Origin: Roseibium sp. MMSF_3412
Lineage (GTDB): Bacteria; Pseudomonadota; Alphaproteobacteria; Rhizobiales; Stappiaceae
Assembly (NCBI RefSeq): GCF_030733265.1
Contig: NZ_JASHJI010000001.1
Coordinates: 558,001-622,000, forward strand
DNA: 64,000 nucleotides
Direction: 5' to 3'
Shown: piece by piece, positions 17,318-25,835 of the stretch
How positions within the stretch are numbered: position 1 is the first letter of the stretch
How the letters are laid out: every line of letters starts with the position of its first letter
The notes under the pieces: generated by a model
What the model saw: only the letters and a program-made list of their open reading frames with translations
The model's database searches: none
What the model was told of the DNA's origin: nothing
Made by a program: the position numbers and the translations under genes

Positions 17318-19084
17318 TCACGCGATTCTGAACACGGTCAGCGGTTCGTCCCGGCCGCGCAACTTGACCTTTCCAAGGCTCACACCGCCGTAGCCTTCGG
17401 GTATCTGCGAGACCGTCTCGCCGCTCGCCAGGGCAATCACGCGGGCATGCGGATCAACCTCCTTGCCGTGTTCCTGCAACCGCGCGGCGACGTTGACCGC
17501 ATCTCCGATGACCGTGTAGTTCATGCGGGCCGTGGTCCCGATATCCCCGACGACCACCTTGCCGGTGTGAACGCCAATTCTGACCTGCATGTCGGCACCA
17601 TCACCCGCGTTGATCCGCGCGGCCAGGACTTCAACCGCGCGAATGGCCATGGCGGCATGATCCGGCTGGTCGGAGGGCGCGCCCCAGAACGCCATGACGC
17701 CGTCGCCGAGAAACTTGTCGATGGTGCCATCGCTCTCTGAAATCGCGCGGGATACCGTCTCGAAATAGGTGTTCAGGTAAGTGGCTGTTTCTTCGGGCGT
17801 GAGATGGGATGCCTTCCCGGTGAAGCCGGCAAGATCAGCGAAGACGATGGTCATCTCGCGCAGCTCGACGTTGCGCAAGCTGGTCATGCCTTCCTCGATC
17901 AGACGCGACACAAGCTGCCGGGGCACATATTTCGCAAACGCGTTGAGCGCGCCGATGGATCCGTTGAAGGCCTGGTTGACGTCGTCAAGTTCAGCAAGGC
18001 GGGAGCGCGGCAGGCGTTGTGCCTGGTCGAAGTTGAGCTGGCGAAGCTCGGCAGCCGCTGCGGCCAGGCGCGTGAGAGGGCGCCCGAGCATGCGCCCGAC
18101 AAGGAAGGACAGGATCGCGCCGACAATCAGCGCACCGAGAGCGACATAGAGCACGAGCCAGCTCTGATCGAGAACCGCGCCGAATTCACTGGCGCGATAA
18201 AGCGTACCGACAATCCATCCGCTTGCCGGGCCGCTCGTCACCTCGCTATAGATCGCGGTATACATGCCCTGGTCGGCGGGAAACAATCTGCCCTTGATAC
18301 CTTCTCCGAGGGTACGACTGCCCGGCTGGTCCTGCCAGAGCAGGTGAAGCGGTGTTCCGCTCAGGCTCGTCAGATCGGGAAGCACGGCGGCGGGCGTTGC
18401 TGCGAAGCGCTCTTCCGGCACACCGTCCACGGCAATTGCCTTGTCCGGACCGGCCAGGAGAAAGTTCCGCTGCCGGTCATCCCAGGACATGTCGCGCGCA
18501 AGGCGGGCAAACACTGTTTGCGGGAAATACCCGAGCAGGATCTGACCGTTGCCAAGGTCTATCTCCAGTTCCCTGACAGCCGTCGAAAAACCTTGCCGAT
18601 ACTTGAATTCCGACCAGCTTGGCTCCGGCAGTTGATCGGTCGGGGCCTGATCCAGCACCGCGCGCCCAAGATCAAGCTTCACGCCTTCGGGCAGAAGTTC
18701 CAGATAGGGTTCCAGGTCAGACGATGTCATCGCAGTGCCCGATTGCGCGGCATGGCTTGCAATCGACTGGAACAGGTGTTCCTGCCGGCTGAAGAAATTG
18801 TGCAGGACTTCCTCGTGCCCCTTGAGCACGGCGCGTCCCTGTTCGTTCAGCAGGCGTATGGCAATGCTGCGGTCGGAGGATGCCAGAAAGGCGATGATGG
18901 TCCCGCACAGGACCACAAGAGAGATGGAGAAGACGAGGCCGAGGGCGATGCCGACCGGAAGGCGAAACGGTCTTACCGCCCCGGATGGCTCCGCCGTCCC
19001 TGCAATGTTCCCACCCGGATGTTCCGTCAGCCCGCCAGCGCCGTTTTCAGCTCTTTTTTCCGGCGGGCGGATCTCCGCCCCCAT
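17318..19084 (-). CDS. Membrane-bound class III adenylate/guanylate cyclase with HAMP
   Basis: The 588-residue protein has a transmembrane helix at about residues 42-66, a periplasmic sensor region, a second helix near 320-342, a HAMP segment, and a C-terminal class III cyclase domain (about 405-585). Metal-binding aspartates are seen in IVFADLAGFTG and FLGDGVMAFWG, and the IGVHTGKVVVGDIG and GDAVNVAARLQ motifs are present. It makes a cyclic nucleotide, most likely cAMP, in response to an unknown periplasmic signal. The ribosome site GGAGA lies inside the last codons of rsmE, 3 bp between the genes, so translation is probably coupled. Confidence 0.9.
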   Translation of the reverse strand: MGAEIRPPEKRAENGAGGLTEHPGGNIAGTAEPSGAVRPFRLPVGIALGLVFSISLVVLCGTIIAFLASSDRSIAIRLLNEQGRAVLKGHEEVLHNFFSRQEHLFQSIASHAAQSGTAMTSSDLEPYLELLPEGVKLDLGRAVLDQAPTDQLPEPSWSEFKYRQGFSTAVRELEIDLGNGQILLGYFPQTVFARLARDMSWDDRQRNFLLAGPDKAIAVDGVPEERFAATPAAVLPDLTSLSGTPLHLLWQDQPGSRTLGEGIKGRLFPADQGMYTAIYSEVTSGPASGWIVGTLYRASEFGAVLDQSWLVLYVALGALIVGAILSFLVGRMLGRPLTRLAAAAAELRQLNFDQAQRLPRSRLAELDDVNQAFNGSIGALNAFAKYVPRQLVSRLIEEGMTSLRNVELREMTIVFADLAGFTGKASHLTPEETATYLNTYFETVSRAISESDGTIDKFLGDGVMAFWGAPSDQPDHAAMAIRAVEVLAARINAGDGADMQVRIGVHTGKVVVGDIGTTARMNYTVIGDAVNVAARLQEHGKEVDPHARVIALASGETVSQIPEGYGGVSLGKVKLRGRDEPLTVFRIA

Positions 19085-19087
19085 TTT

Positions 19088-19846
19088 TTATCTCCAGTCA
19101 CCCACCGTCGCCTGAATGATCGTCAGGGCGGCCACGGCTGCCGTATCCGCCCGCAGGATACGCGGACCGAGCGGGATTGCGGTCACGAAGTCGAGGGCCC
19201 TGAGCTGCGCCCGCTCGTCTTCGGAGAACCCCCCTTCGGGCCCCACTATAACAGCAAGCGGCTGCGGTCCCGCTTCTTTCATCTGCGCCAGCGTCAACAG
19301 GGGATTGTGGCTGCCTTCCGCCTCGTCGCAGAACAGAAGACGCCGGTCCGGATGCATGTGCGGCCACTCGGCCAGCACCTCTTTCAGTGTCTGGGGACCG
19401 ACAACTTCAGGGATTGAAAGAACGCCGCACTGCTCGGCGGCTTCGATGACATTGGCTTCCATGCGCTCCAGGTTGATGCGGCTCGACTGCGTGTGCTGCG
19501 TCATGACCGGCTGAAGGCTGCCGACACCCATCTCGACCGCCTTCTGAACCATGTAGTCCAGCCGCGCATGCTTGAGCGGGGCAAAGAGGTAGATCAGGTC
19601 ATTGTGTGCTGTCTGCTCGCGCGTGCGCTCCATGACCTGAAACGCACACTCGCGGCGGCCGCTGCTCGAGATCTTCGCAAGCCACTCCCCGTGGTTGCCG
19701 TTGAAGACGAGGATGTAGTCGCCATCCTTCATCCGCAACACATTGAGCAGGTAGTTCGCCTGACCCCGGTCCGCTTCGATCCGGGCTCCTTCAGCTAGGA
19801 CATGCCGCAAGAAAAGCCGTTGCATCTTGTATTCGTATTTTCCCAT
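19088..19846 (-). CDS. rsmE: 16S rRNA m3U1498 methyltransferase RsmE
   Basis: The 252-residue protein shows the RsmE order: an N-terminal PUA-like part (MQRLFL... [14 protein letters not shown]) and a SPOUT methyltransferase domain with [13 protein letters not shown] and the knot motif [16 protein letters not shown]. It methylates U1498 of 16S rRNA with SAM. The [12 protein letters not shown] start at 19846 fits the usual family N-terminus; the frame extends to 20020 but that extension has no family match. It heads the rsmE-cyclase-gshA run and diverges from xseA. Confidence 0.93.
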   Translation of the reverse strand: MGKYEYKMQRLFLRHVLAEGARIEADRGQANYLLNVLRMKDGDYILVFNGNHGEWLAKISSSGRRECAFQVMERTREQTAHNDLIYLFAPLKHARLDYMVQKAVEMGVGSLQPVMTQHTQSSRINLERMEANVIEAAEQCGVLSIPEVVGPQTLKEVLAEWPHMHPDRRLLFCDEAEGSHNPLLTLAQMKEAGPQPLAVIVGPEGGFSEDERAQLRALDFVTAIPLGPRILRADTAAVAALTIIQATVGDWR

Positions 19847-20049
19847 CGTTTTTAGTAGGCCCTCGAATGTGAATGTTTCAAGGCGGAAGATCAGGCCCGG
19901 ATCGAACTGCACACATTTCGAATGAACGGACCGCTCTGCACTGCATCCGTATTGCACCATCCCCAGATGCATCGCCCGTCGGGGTGCGCGCAGCTTGACC
20001 GGCAACGCGCGAGCAGCCACTTTCAGACTGAAACAAAGGAATCACCCGC

Positions 20050-21624
20050 GTGAGCGAAACCCCGTCCAACGTTGCCGAGTTTTCCGTTTCCGAAATCTCG
20101 TTTTCGATCAAGCGAACGATGGAAGACACGTTCGGCTATGTGCGCGTGCGCGGTGAACTCGGACGGATCTCAAGACCTGGCTCCGGACACATCTACCTGG
20201 ACCTGAAGGACGACCGGGCCGTGCTTTCCGGGGTCATCTGGCGCGGCGTTGCCTCGAAATTGAAGATCCAGCCCGAACAGGGTCTTGAGGTGATCGCCAC
20301 CGGAAAGATCACCACCTTCCCTGGCCAGTCGAAATACCAGATGGTCATCGACGCGCTCGAGCCTGCGGGCGCCGGTGCCCTGATGGCTCTTCTGGAAGAG
20401 CGGAAGAAGAAACTTGCGGCAGAGGGCCTGTTCGCAGAGGAACGCAAGCAGCTGTTGCCGCCGATGCCACGCGTGATCGGTGTCGTCACGTCGCCGACCG
20501 GCGCTGTCATACGGGACATCCTGCACCGGATATCGGACCGGTTTCCGCTGCATGTGCTCGTCTGGCCGGTGCGGGTTCAGGGGGAAACGTCCGGCGCGGA
20601 AGTCGCCAACGGCATTCGCGGTTTCAACGCGCTTGAAGACGGCGGTCCCATTCCCCGCCCCGACGTTGCGATCGTCGCGCGCGGAGGCGGCAGCATCGAG
20701 GATCTTTGGGGCTTCAACGAGGAAGCCGTTGTCAGGGCGGCTGCAGACAGTGCAATCCCGCTGATTTCCGCCGTTGGCCACGAAACCGACTGGACGCTGA
20801 TCGATCTGGCCGCCGATGTGCGTGCGCCGACGCCGACGGGAGCGGCCGAAATCGCGGTCCCGGTCAAGGCCGAGCTGATGGCCATGGTGGACGACCGGTC
20901 AAGGCGTCTCAATTCCGGGCTTGTCCGTTTCGTGACAGGTAGGCGGACGGAATTGAGGGCTGCAAGCGCGGCCTTGCCGGCACCGCAGGATCTGCTCGCA
21001 CTTCCGCGGCAGAAATTCGATTCCCTGGCCAACGGTCTGGAACGCGCGCTCATTGTCAGCACACGGAATCACCGGTCCGGCTTCCAAGGCCTTGCAAGCC
21101 GTTTGTCGCCGCTGCTATTGACCCGGCTCAGCACCAAGGCCCGGCAGGACCTTGAACAGGCCAGCGGCCGGCAGCAGCGTGCGCTCTCGGTGGCCGTTTC
21201 CCAGAAGAGACAGTCCTTCGAGGCCCAGGCCGCGCGCCTGACGCCCGCCCGGCTTTCACAGCAGACGACCCTGGGCAAGGAACGCATGGCCGGCCTTTCG
21301 GAAAGGCTCGACCGCGCCTATCTTGCGCGCGTCACCCAGGAGAAATCGAAGCTCGACGGGCTCCAGAAACTGCTCAAATCGTTATCGTACAAAGATGTTC
21401 TCGCACGGGGTTACGCTGTCGTGCGCGACGAGACCGGGCAGCCGGTCCGGTCTGCGGCTTCTGTCTCACCGGGTGCATTGCTTGCCATTGAGCTTGCCGA
21501 CGGAAACCTTGCTGTCATCGCAGAAGGTGAAGGCGCAAAAGCAGCGCCCCGAAAAACCAAGGCGAAGACCAATAAATCCACTCCTGCAAAGATTAAACCG
21601 CAAGACCAGGGCGATCTTTTCTGA
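20050..21624 (+). CDS. xseA: Exodeoxyribonuclease VII large subunit
   Basis: The 524-residue protein has an N-terminal OB-fold ([28 protein letters not shown]) and the XseA catalytic core with [33 protein letters not shown] and [17 protein letters not shown], followed by a long helical region and a short Lys/Ala-rich tail. With XseB it degrades single-stranded DNA to oligonucleotides in repair. The GTG start has an AGGAAT element about 9 nt upstream. The tail (about the last 25 residues: [14 protein letters not shown]...) is basic and low-complexity, as in several alphaproteobacterial XseA. XseB is not in the window. Confidence 0.95.
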   Translation: MSETPSNVAEFSVSEISFSIKRTMEDTFGYVRVRGELGRISRPGSGHIYLDLKDDRAVLSGVIWRGVASKLKIQPEQGLEVIATGKITTFPGQSKYQMVIDALEPAGAGALMALLEERKKKLAAEGLFAEERKQLLPPMPRVIGVVTSPTGAVIRDILHRISDRFPLHVLVWPVRVQGETSGAEVANGIRGFNALEDGGPIPRPDVAIVARGGGSIEDLWGFNEEAVVRAAADSAIPLISAVGHETDWTLIDLAADVRAPTPTGAAEIAVPVKAELMAMVDDRSRRLNSGLVRFVTGRRTELRAASAALPAPQDLLALPRQKFDSLANGLERALIVSTRNHRSGFQGLASRLSPLLLTRLSTKARQDLEQASGRQQRALSVAVSQKRQSFEAQAARLTPARLSQQTTLGKERMAGLSERLDRAYLARVTQEKSKLDGLQKLLKSLSYKDVLARGYAVVRDETGQPVRSAASVSPGALLAIELADGNLAVIAEGEGAKAAPRKTKAKTNKSTPAKIKPQDQGDLF

Positions 21625-21796
21625 AAACCCTGATATCAAACAAGAAATCGTGCAAAATTAAGAAAGATAAAATCGAATTCGATACTTTCTTCCTATTGAC
21701 TTAGTGTTCGTTTAACCAATTCCCTTACCGCTATCTTAAGTTGTCCCGGGTATGTTATCCGCAATCTTGCCATAGGCTTTTGTACGGGGCAGTCAA

Positions 21797-22390
21797 ATGC
21801 AGCGCAAACAATTTGGAAAACGCGGAGTCAATCAATCCGTTCCGCAGTTCGGTGACCGGCAAACCGGTTACGCATCGGCAGCGATGCCCGCTTATGCCGG
21901 TGGTGGTGGCGGCGGGGTCTATGACGGGGACGACGACGGGTTTTCTGTCGGCAGGGCACTCGGCGGCTTCCTTTCCATCCTGTTCAGCTTCAAGGGGCGT
22001 ATCGGCCGGATGGAATACTGGACCATCGGTTTCATCCGCTTTTTCATGTTTATTGCGGTGATCGTCGCGTTTGTCTTCGCCGTCGGACCCCAAGTGGAGG
22101 GTCTGTCGGAAGAGCAGGCGAATATTGTTCTTGTCAAATATGCGTTCGGCACCGTCCAGGGCGGCTTCCTGACCTTCCTGTTTCTGGTTTTGGCATTGTG
22201 CCACTGGTCGCTGGAAGCCCGGCGATGCCATGACCGGGATTCGTCGGCCCTCTACCTGCTCATCATGTTCGTTCCGATCATCGGCGGCTTCTACGGCCTC
22301 TACATCTTCATCGTGAACGGGTTCTTTCCCGGCACGCCGGGTCCGAACAGGTTTGACACTGCTCAAAGCAAGGCTCAGATCTTCGACTGA
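21797..22390 (+). CDS. DUF805-family membrane protein
   Basis: The 197-residue protein starts with a 55-residue polar, Gly-rich cytosolic segment, then the DUF805 core: FSFKGRIGRMEYW, two transmembrane helices, a WSLEARRCHDRDSSALY motif and two more helices, ending near residue 180. DUF805 proteins are small inner-membrane proteins of unknown role. It follows xseA by 172 bp and likely has its own promoter in that AT-rich gap. It ends at a strong hairpin shared with dctM. Confidence 0.88.
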   Translation: MQRKQFGKRGVNQSVPQFGDRQTGYASAAMPAYAGGGGGGVYDGDDDGFSVGRALGGFLSILFSFKGRIGRMEYWTIGFIRFFMFIAVIVAFVFAVGPQVEGLSEEQANIVLVKYAFGTVQGGFLTFLFLVLALCHWSLEARRCHDRDSSALYLLIMFVPIIGGFYGLYIFIVNGFFPGTPGPNRFDTAQSKAQIFD

Positions 22391-22414
22391 CCCTGCGCGG
22401 AATTCCGCTTAACG

Positions 22415-22452
22415 AAAACCGCCGCCGGAGCGACACCTCCGGCGGCGGTTTT
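22415..22452. terminator. Bidirectional terminator between DUF805 gene and dctM
   Basis: A 16-bp perfect stem runs from AAAACCGCCGCCGGAG to its complement, with a CGACAC loop. T runs flank it in both directions, so it can end both convergent transcripts. Confidence 0.9.
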
Positions 22453-22501
22453 CATTTGCGCAAAGACGCCTTTCGAATGCCTAAAGGCCTCGTCTCCGGG
22501 A

Positions 22502-23872
22502 TCATCCCATCAGCGATGGCAGGATCGTGATGATCGACGGGAACGCCAGAAGACCGGCGATGGTCAGCACGTCGGCAACAAAGAACGGGATGCAGCCGCG
22601 GAAGACTTCCTGAACGGGGATATCAGGCCGCACACCGGACACCACGAAACAGTTCAGTCCTATGGGCGGCGTGATCAGACAGAGCTCCGCCATCTTTACC
22701 ACCAGGATCCCGAACCAGATCGCACACGCCTCTCCCGACATGCCGAACGCGCTGTCCGCCGCCGAGACGCCTTCGCCGCCATTGAGCGCGATCACCGCTG
22801 GATAAACAACCGGAAGCGTCAGGATCAGCATGCCGATCGCATCCATGAACATGCCGAGGACGGCATAGGCGAGCAGAATGCAGATCATGACGATCCAGGG
22901 CGAATATTCCAGGCCGACGATAAAGTCCCGGAAGGCATCGGGAAGGCCCGCGAAACCCAGGAACCGCACATAGACGAGCACGCCCCAGATAAGCGTGAAG
23001 ATCATCACGGTGAGTTTCGCGGTCTCGTGGAGTGCCTGTCCCAGCTGCTTTGCCTTCATGCCCTTGGCAAAGGCAACGACGAGAACCACGAACGCGCCCA
23101 GCGATCCGGCTTCCGTCGGTGTTGCCAGTCCGAAGAAGAACGAACAGAAGATAATCGCGATCACGGCAATGATCGGCAGCGTTCCGGGAACGCTTTCGAG
23201 CCGTTCGGCCCAGGTGAAGCCCTTGACTGCGGGCGCATCTCCCCTCCATGCGGAGACCGCAACGATGATCGCGACATAGATCAGGGCGGAGAAGACGCCG
23301 GGCAGGAAACCGGCAATCAGCAGCTTGCCGACCGATTGTTCGACCAGGATCGCGTAGATCACGAGAATGGCCGAAGGCGGGATCAGCGAGGCAAGCGTTC
23401 CACCCGCGGCGACGACCGCCGCCGACAGGCGCTTGGAGTATCCGGCGGCGAGCATTTCGGGAATGGCGACGCGTGCGAAGACGGCAGCAGTTGCAACGGA
23501 TGCGCCGGACACCGCGGCAAAGCCCGCCGTTGAAAACACCGTTCCGACCGCCATGCCGCCCGGCAGCCAACCGAGCCACCGCTTGGCCGCTTCAAAGAGC
23601 TGCTTGGTGAAACCTGCGTAAAACGCGAGGAAGCCGATCAGGATGAAGGTCGGCAGAACGGACAGCGCATAGGTGACGGACTTGGAGTGGGGGATCGTTC
23701 CCGCCATCTTGAGCGCAACGAAGAAGCCGCGTTCGAACCCCATTTTCATGGAGAAGTGAATGATCAGGCCGACAAGGCCGGTAAAGGCGGCGGCAAAGGC
23801 GACGCGAACGCCGAAAATGACCATGACCAGCAAGACGCCCGTCATGAGGAGGCCAACTTCAAACGGGGTCAT
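22502..23872 (-). CDS. dctM: TRAP transporter large permease DctM
   Basis: The 456-residue protein has about 12-14 hydrophobic helices and the DctM motifs ISGASVATAAVFARVAIPEM and GGTLASLIPPSAILVIYAI, with TPTEAGSLGAF in the middle. It is the main membrane subunit of a TRAP uptake system, moving a carboxylate-type solute with Na+. It overlaps dctQ by four bases (ATGA), so translation is coupled. The substrate is not evident from the permease. Confidence 0.95.
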   Translation of the reverse strand: MTPFEVGLLMTGVLLVMVIFGVRVAFAAAFTGLVGLIIHFSMKMGFERGFFVALKMAGTIPHSKSVTYALSVLPTFILIGFLAFYAGFTKQLFEAAKRWLGWLPGGMAVGTVFSTAGFAAVSGASVATAAVFARVAIPEMLAAGYSKRLSAAVVAAGGTLASLIPPSAILVIYAILVEQSVGKLLIAGFLPGVFSALIYVAIIVAVSAWRGDAPAVKGFTWAERLESVPGTLPIIAVIAIIFCSFFFGLATPTEAGSLGAFVVLVVAFAKGMKAKQLGQALHETAKLTVMIFTLIWGVLVYVRFLGFAGLPDAFRDFIVGLEYSPWIVMICILLAYAVLGMFMDAIGMLILTLPVVYPAVIALNGGEGVSAADSAFGMSGEACAIWFGILVVKMAELCLITPPIGLNCFVVSGVRPDIPVQEVFRGCIPFFVADVLTIAGLLAFPSIITILPSLMG

Positions 23873-24513
23873 TTGGAGCCCTCCTCGGGGGTTTCCTCAC
23901 CGAAGGCTTCTTCGATTTCATGCTGGGCGACTTCCTCCACCTTCTCGATGACCGGAACCGCAATGGGCTCCCGCGAGGGATCGGCAACAAGACGCGCATA
24001 TCCATAGATCTGCAGGAGCAGCCTCATGAGCAGAACACTGAGCGCGACCGGGACAACCAGTTTCGACGGCCAGGTCGGAAGGCGGATGTCCATGGTGCTG
24101 TCGCCGATGTTCCACGACCTGTCGAAGTGGTACCAGGCCCCCCAGATCAGCAGAGCGACGGTGAATGCAATCAGGATAACGCCGATCATTTCGCAGATGT
24201 AAAGCGCGCGCCCGCGCAGTTGACCGAGCAAGATCTCCATCCGGATATGACCACCGACGCGTTGACAGTAGGCAACACCGGCGAACGCGAAAATCGCCAT
24301 TGCCTGTTCTGTTATGTCGATGAAGCCGGGTATCGGCGCATTGAACAAGAGACGTCCAAAAACCTGCGCCACGGCAAGAAAGATCAGCGCAATGATCGAG
24401 AACGCGGCGATCAGGTTGAACCCGTTCTCCACATGGGCAAGCAGCCCGCTGAAGCGGATGTAAGTCGTCGGTCGCTCCTCACCGGAACGTCCCGCAGGAT
24501 CAATTGTCATCAT
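23869..24513 (-). CDS. dctQ: TRAP transporter small permease DctQ
   Basis: The 214-residue protein has four hydrophobic helices at about residues 30-55, 65-85, 105-130 and 150-170, with the QVFGRLLFNAPIPGFIDITEQAMA segment typical of DctQ. The C-terminal 40 residues are acidic and cytosolic. It bridges the binding protein and DctM. Two adjacent ATG codons (24513 and 24510) can start it. A strong hairpin separates it from dctP upstream. Confidence 0.92.
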   Translation of the reverse strand: MMTIDPAGRSGEERPTTYIRFSGLLAHVENGFNLIAAFSIIALIFLAVAQVFGRLLFNAPIPGFIDITEQAMAIFAFAGVAYCQRVGGHIRMEILLGQLRGRALYICEMIGVILIAFTVALLIWGAWYHFDRSWNIGDSTMDIRLPTWPSKLVVPVALSVLLMRLLLQIYGYARLVADPSREPIAVPVIEKVEEVAQHEIEEAFGEETPEEGSK

Positions 24514-24535
24514 GAGTTAAAAGCCCCGGGCAAGG

Positions 24536-24564
24536 CTCCCCGGCGTGTTGAAGACGCCGGGGAG
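24536..24564 (-). terminator. Intergenic stem-loop between dctP and dctQ
   Basis: An 11-bp perfect GC-rich stem CTCCCCGGCGT/ACGCCGGGGAG with a 7-base loop lies in the 78-bp gap. On the transcript it follows dctP without a strong T run, so it probably stabilises the dctP message or only partly terminates, giving more binding protein than permease. Confidence 0.7.
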
Positions 24565-24591
24565 AAATTGGCTCAAACCAGGTCTGCCGGT

Positions 24592-25608
24592 TTATTCGGC
24601 GATGGTTTTCTTGACCATGTCGAGCAGTTCCTGCGCCGGAAGGCCGGCAGCCGTCTGCTCTTCGATCCATGCGTCGTGGATCGGGCCTGCCTTGGCGGCA
24701 AAGGCGCTCAGTTCGTCGTCGCTGAATTCCACTTCAACGATGCCGCGTTCTTTCAGCTCCGGCCACCATTTGTCGTAAACCTTGGCGTAAGTCGCCAGGT
24801 AATGATCGAGAGCCGGATCCACGGACGCATCGAGTGCCGCCTTGAAGTCGTCCGGCAGAGCCTCATAGGCCTCCACGTTGACGACGACCGGGCAATGAAC
24901 GGTGCCGGGGTTCAGGTTCTTGGTCCACCAGTCCGCGACCTCGACCACCTTGAAAGACAGATGCGCATGCGGTGCAAAGCCGGCGGCCTGAACCGTGCCG
25001 GAATCGATCGCCTGGTACGTTTCCGAAGCGGTAACCGATGTCGGCACGGCACCGGCAGCTTCCATCAGCTTGCCGAGCCCGCCGAGCGCGCGCACACGCA
25101 TGCCGTCAAAGTCGGCGACAGACGCAGGCACATCGCCCTTGCCGGCGAAATTGTACTGCGGCATCGGCGACGGCATCAGCAGTTTTGCGTTCCAGCGGCC
25201 GAGATCGGCCTGAACGGCCGGATGGTCGTAAAGCGCCTTGGAGACCTTGACCTCTGTTTCCAGATCGTTGACGCCCAGGAACGGCAGTTCCAGCACCGTC
25301 AAGGTCGGGTTCTTGTCGGCGTGATAGGACGCGCAGAACTGTGCCATTTCAAAAGCACCGAAGGAGATCCCGTCAAGGTTCTCGCGCGACTTGGACAGCG
25401 CGCCGCCGTAGTGCAGCTTGATTTCGAACTTGCCGTCCGTTTTGGCTGCAACCTCTTGAGCAAGTTTTTCGACGTGTTCCGTAAAGGCGCGGCGTTTGCC
25501 CCAGAGTGACACGTTCCAGGTCACGTCGGCGGCGAATGTTTCAGTGGCGAAAATAGCTGTAAGCGCGACCGCGGAAACTGCGGTTGCGGACTTCAAAGAG
25601 AAGAGCAT
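24592..25608 (-). CDS. dctP: TRAP transporter periplasmic solute-binding protein DctP
   Basis: The 338-residue precursor has a Sec signal peptide (cleavage likely after ETFAA near residue 26) and the DctP family fold: ALSKSRENLDGISFGAFEMA, LPFLGVNDLE, and DGMRVRALGGLGKLMEAAGAVPTSV, the region holding the conserved substrate-binding Arg. It captures a carboxylate solute for DctQM. It is first of dctPQM and lies 20-30 bp from the mapped likely start of a sigma-54 promoter, so DctBD control is probable. The solute is not known; the C4-dicarboxylate label is by family only. Confidence 0.92.
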   Translation of the reverse strand: MLFSLKSATAVSAVALTAIFATETFAADVTWNVSLWGKRRAFTEHVEKLAQEVAAKTDGKFEIKLHYGGALSKSRENLDGISFGAFEMAQFCASYHADKNPTLTVLELPFLGVNDLETEVKVSKALYDHPAVQADLGRWNAKLLMPSPMPQYNFAGKGDVPASVADFDGMRVRALGGLGKLMEAAGAVPTSVTASETYQAIDSGTVQAAGFAPHAHLSFKVVEVADWWTKNLNPGTVHCPVVVNVEAYEALPDDFKAALDASVDPALDHYLATYAKVYDKWWPELKERGIVEVEFSDDELSAFAAKAGPIHDAWIEEQTAAGLPAQELLDMVKKTIAE

Positions 25609-25700
25609 GAAATCCTCCCAGAGATTGTGCTCATTATCCTTGGACGCTCAACCCGCGGGCATTTCGACGCGCGGACCGGTTCCAAGTCGATCAGCTTAAA

Positions 25701-25715
25701 GCATGCTCCGTGCCA
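25701..25715 (-). promoter_or_regulatory. Sigma-54 promoter of dctPQM
   Basis: On the minus strand the sequence reads TGGCACG, four bases, ATGC. The sigma-54 consensus is TGGCACG-N4-TTGC, so only one position differs, and the GG and GC doublets are spaced exactly as required. It lies about 93 bp upstream of the dctP start, and a sigma-54 activator gene (dctD) is immediately upstream on the same strand. Confidence 0.85.
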
Positions 25716-25788
25716 GTCACGCGCAAATAAGCAAATTGGGAGAATTGCGCGGCTTTTTCCAACAGCGCTCATGGCCGTCCGGCGAAAT

Positions 25789-25808
25789 ATCGGCAAAATC
25801 TTGCCGAT
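25789..25808. promoter_or_regulatory. Candidate DctD upstream activator site
   Basis: A perfect inverted repeat ATCGGCAA-AATC-TTGCCGAT lies about 75 bp upstream of the sigma-54 promoter, and a third half-site CGGCAAG occurs at 25822-25828, inside the 3' end gap after dctD. Position and symmetry fit an enhancer for DctD, but rhizobial DctD sites are degenerate, so the assignment is inference. Confidence 0.55.
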
Positions 25809-25835
25809 CGCCACGCTTCGTCGGCAAGTTTTCGC

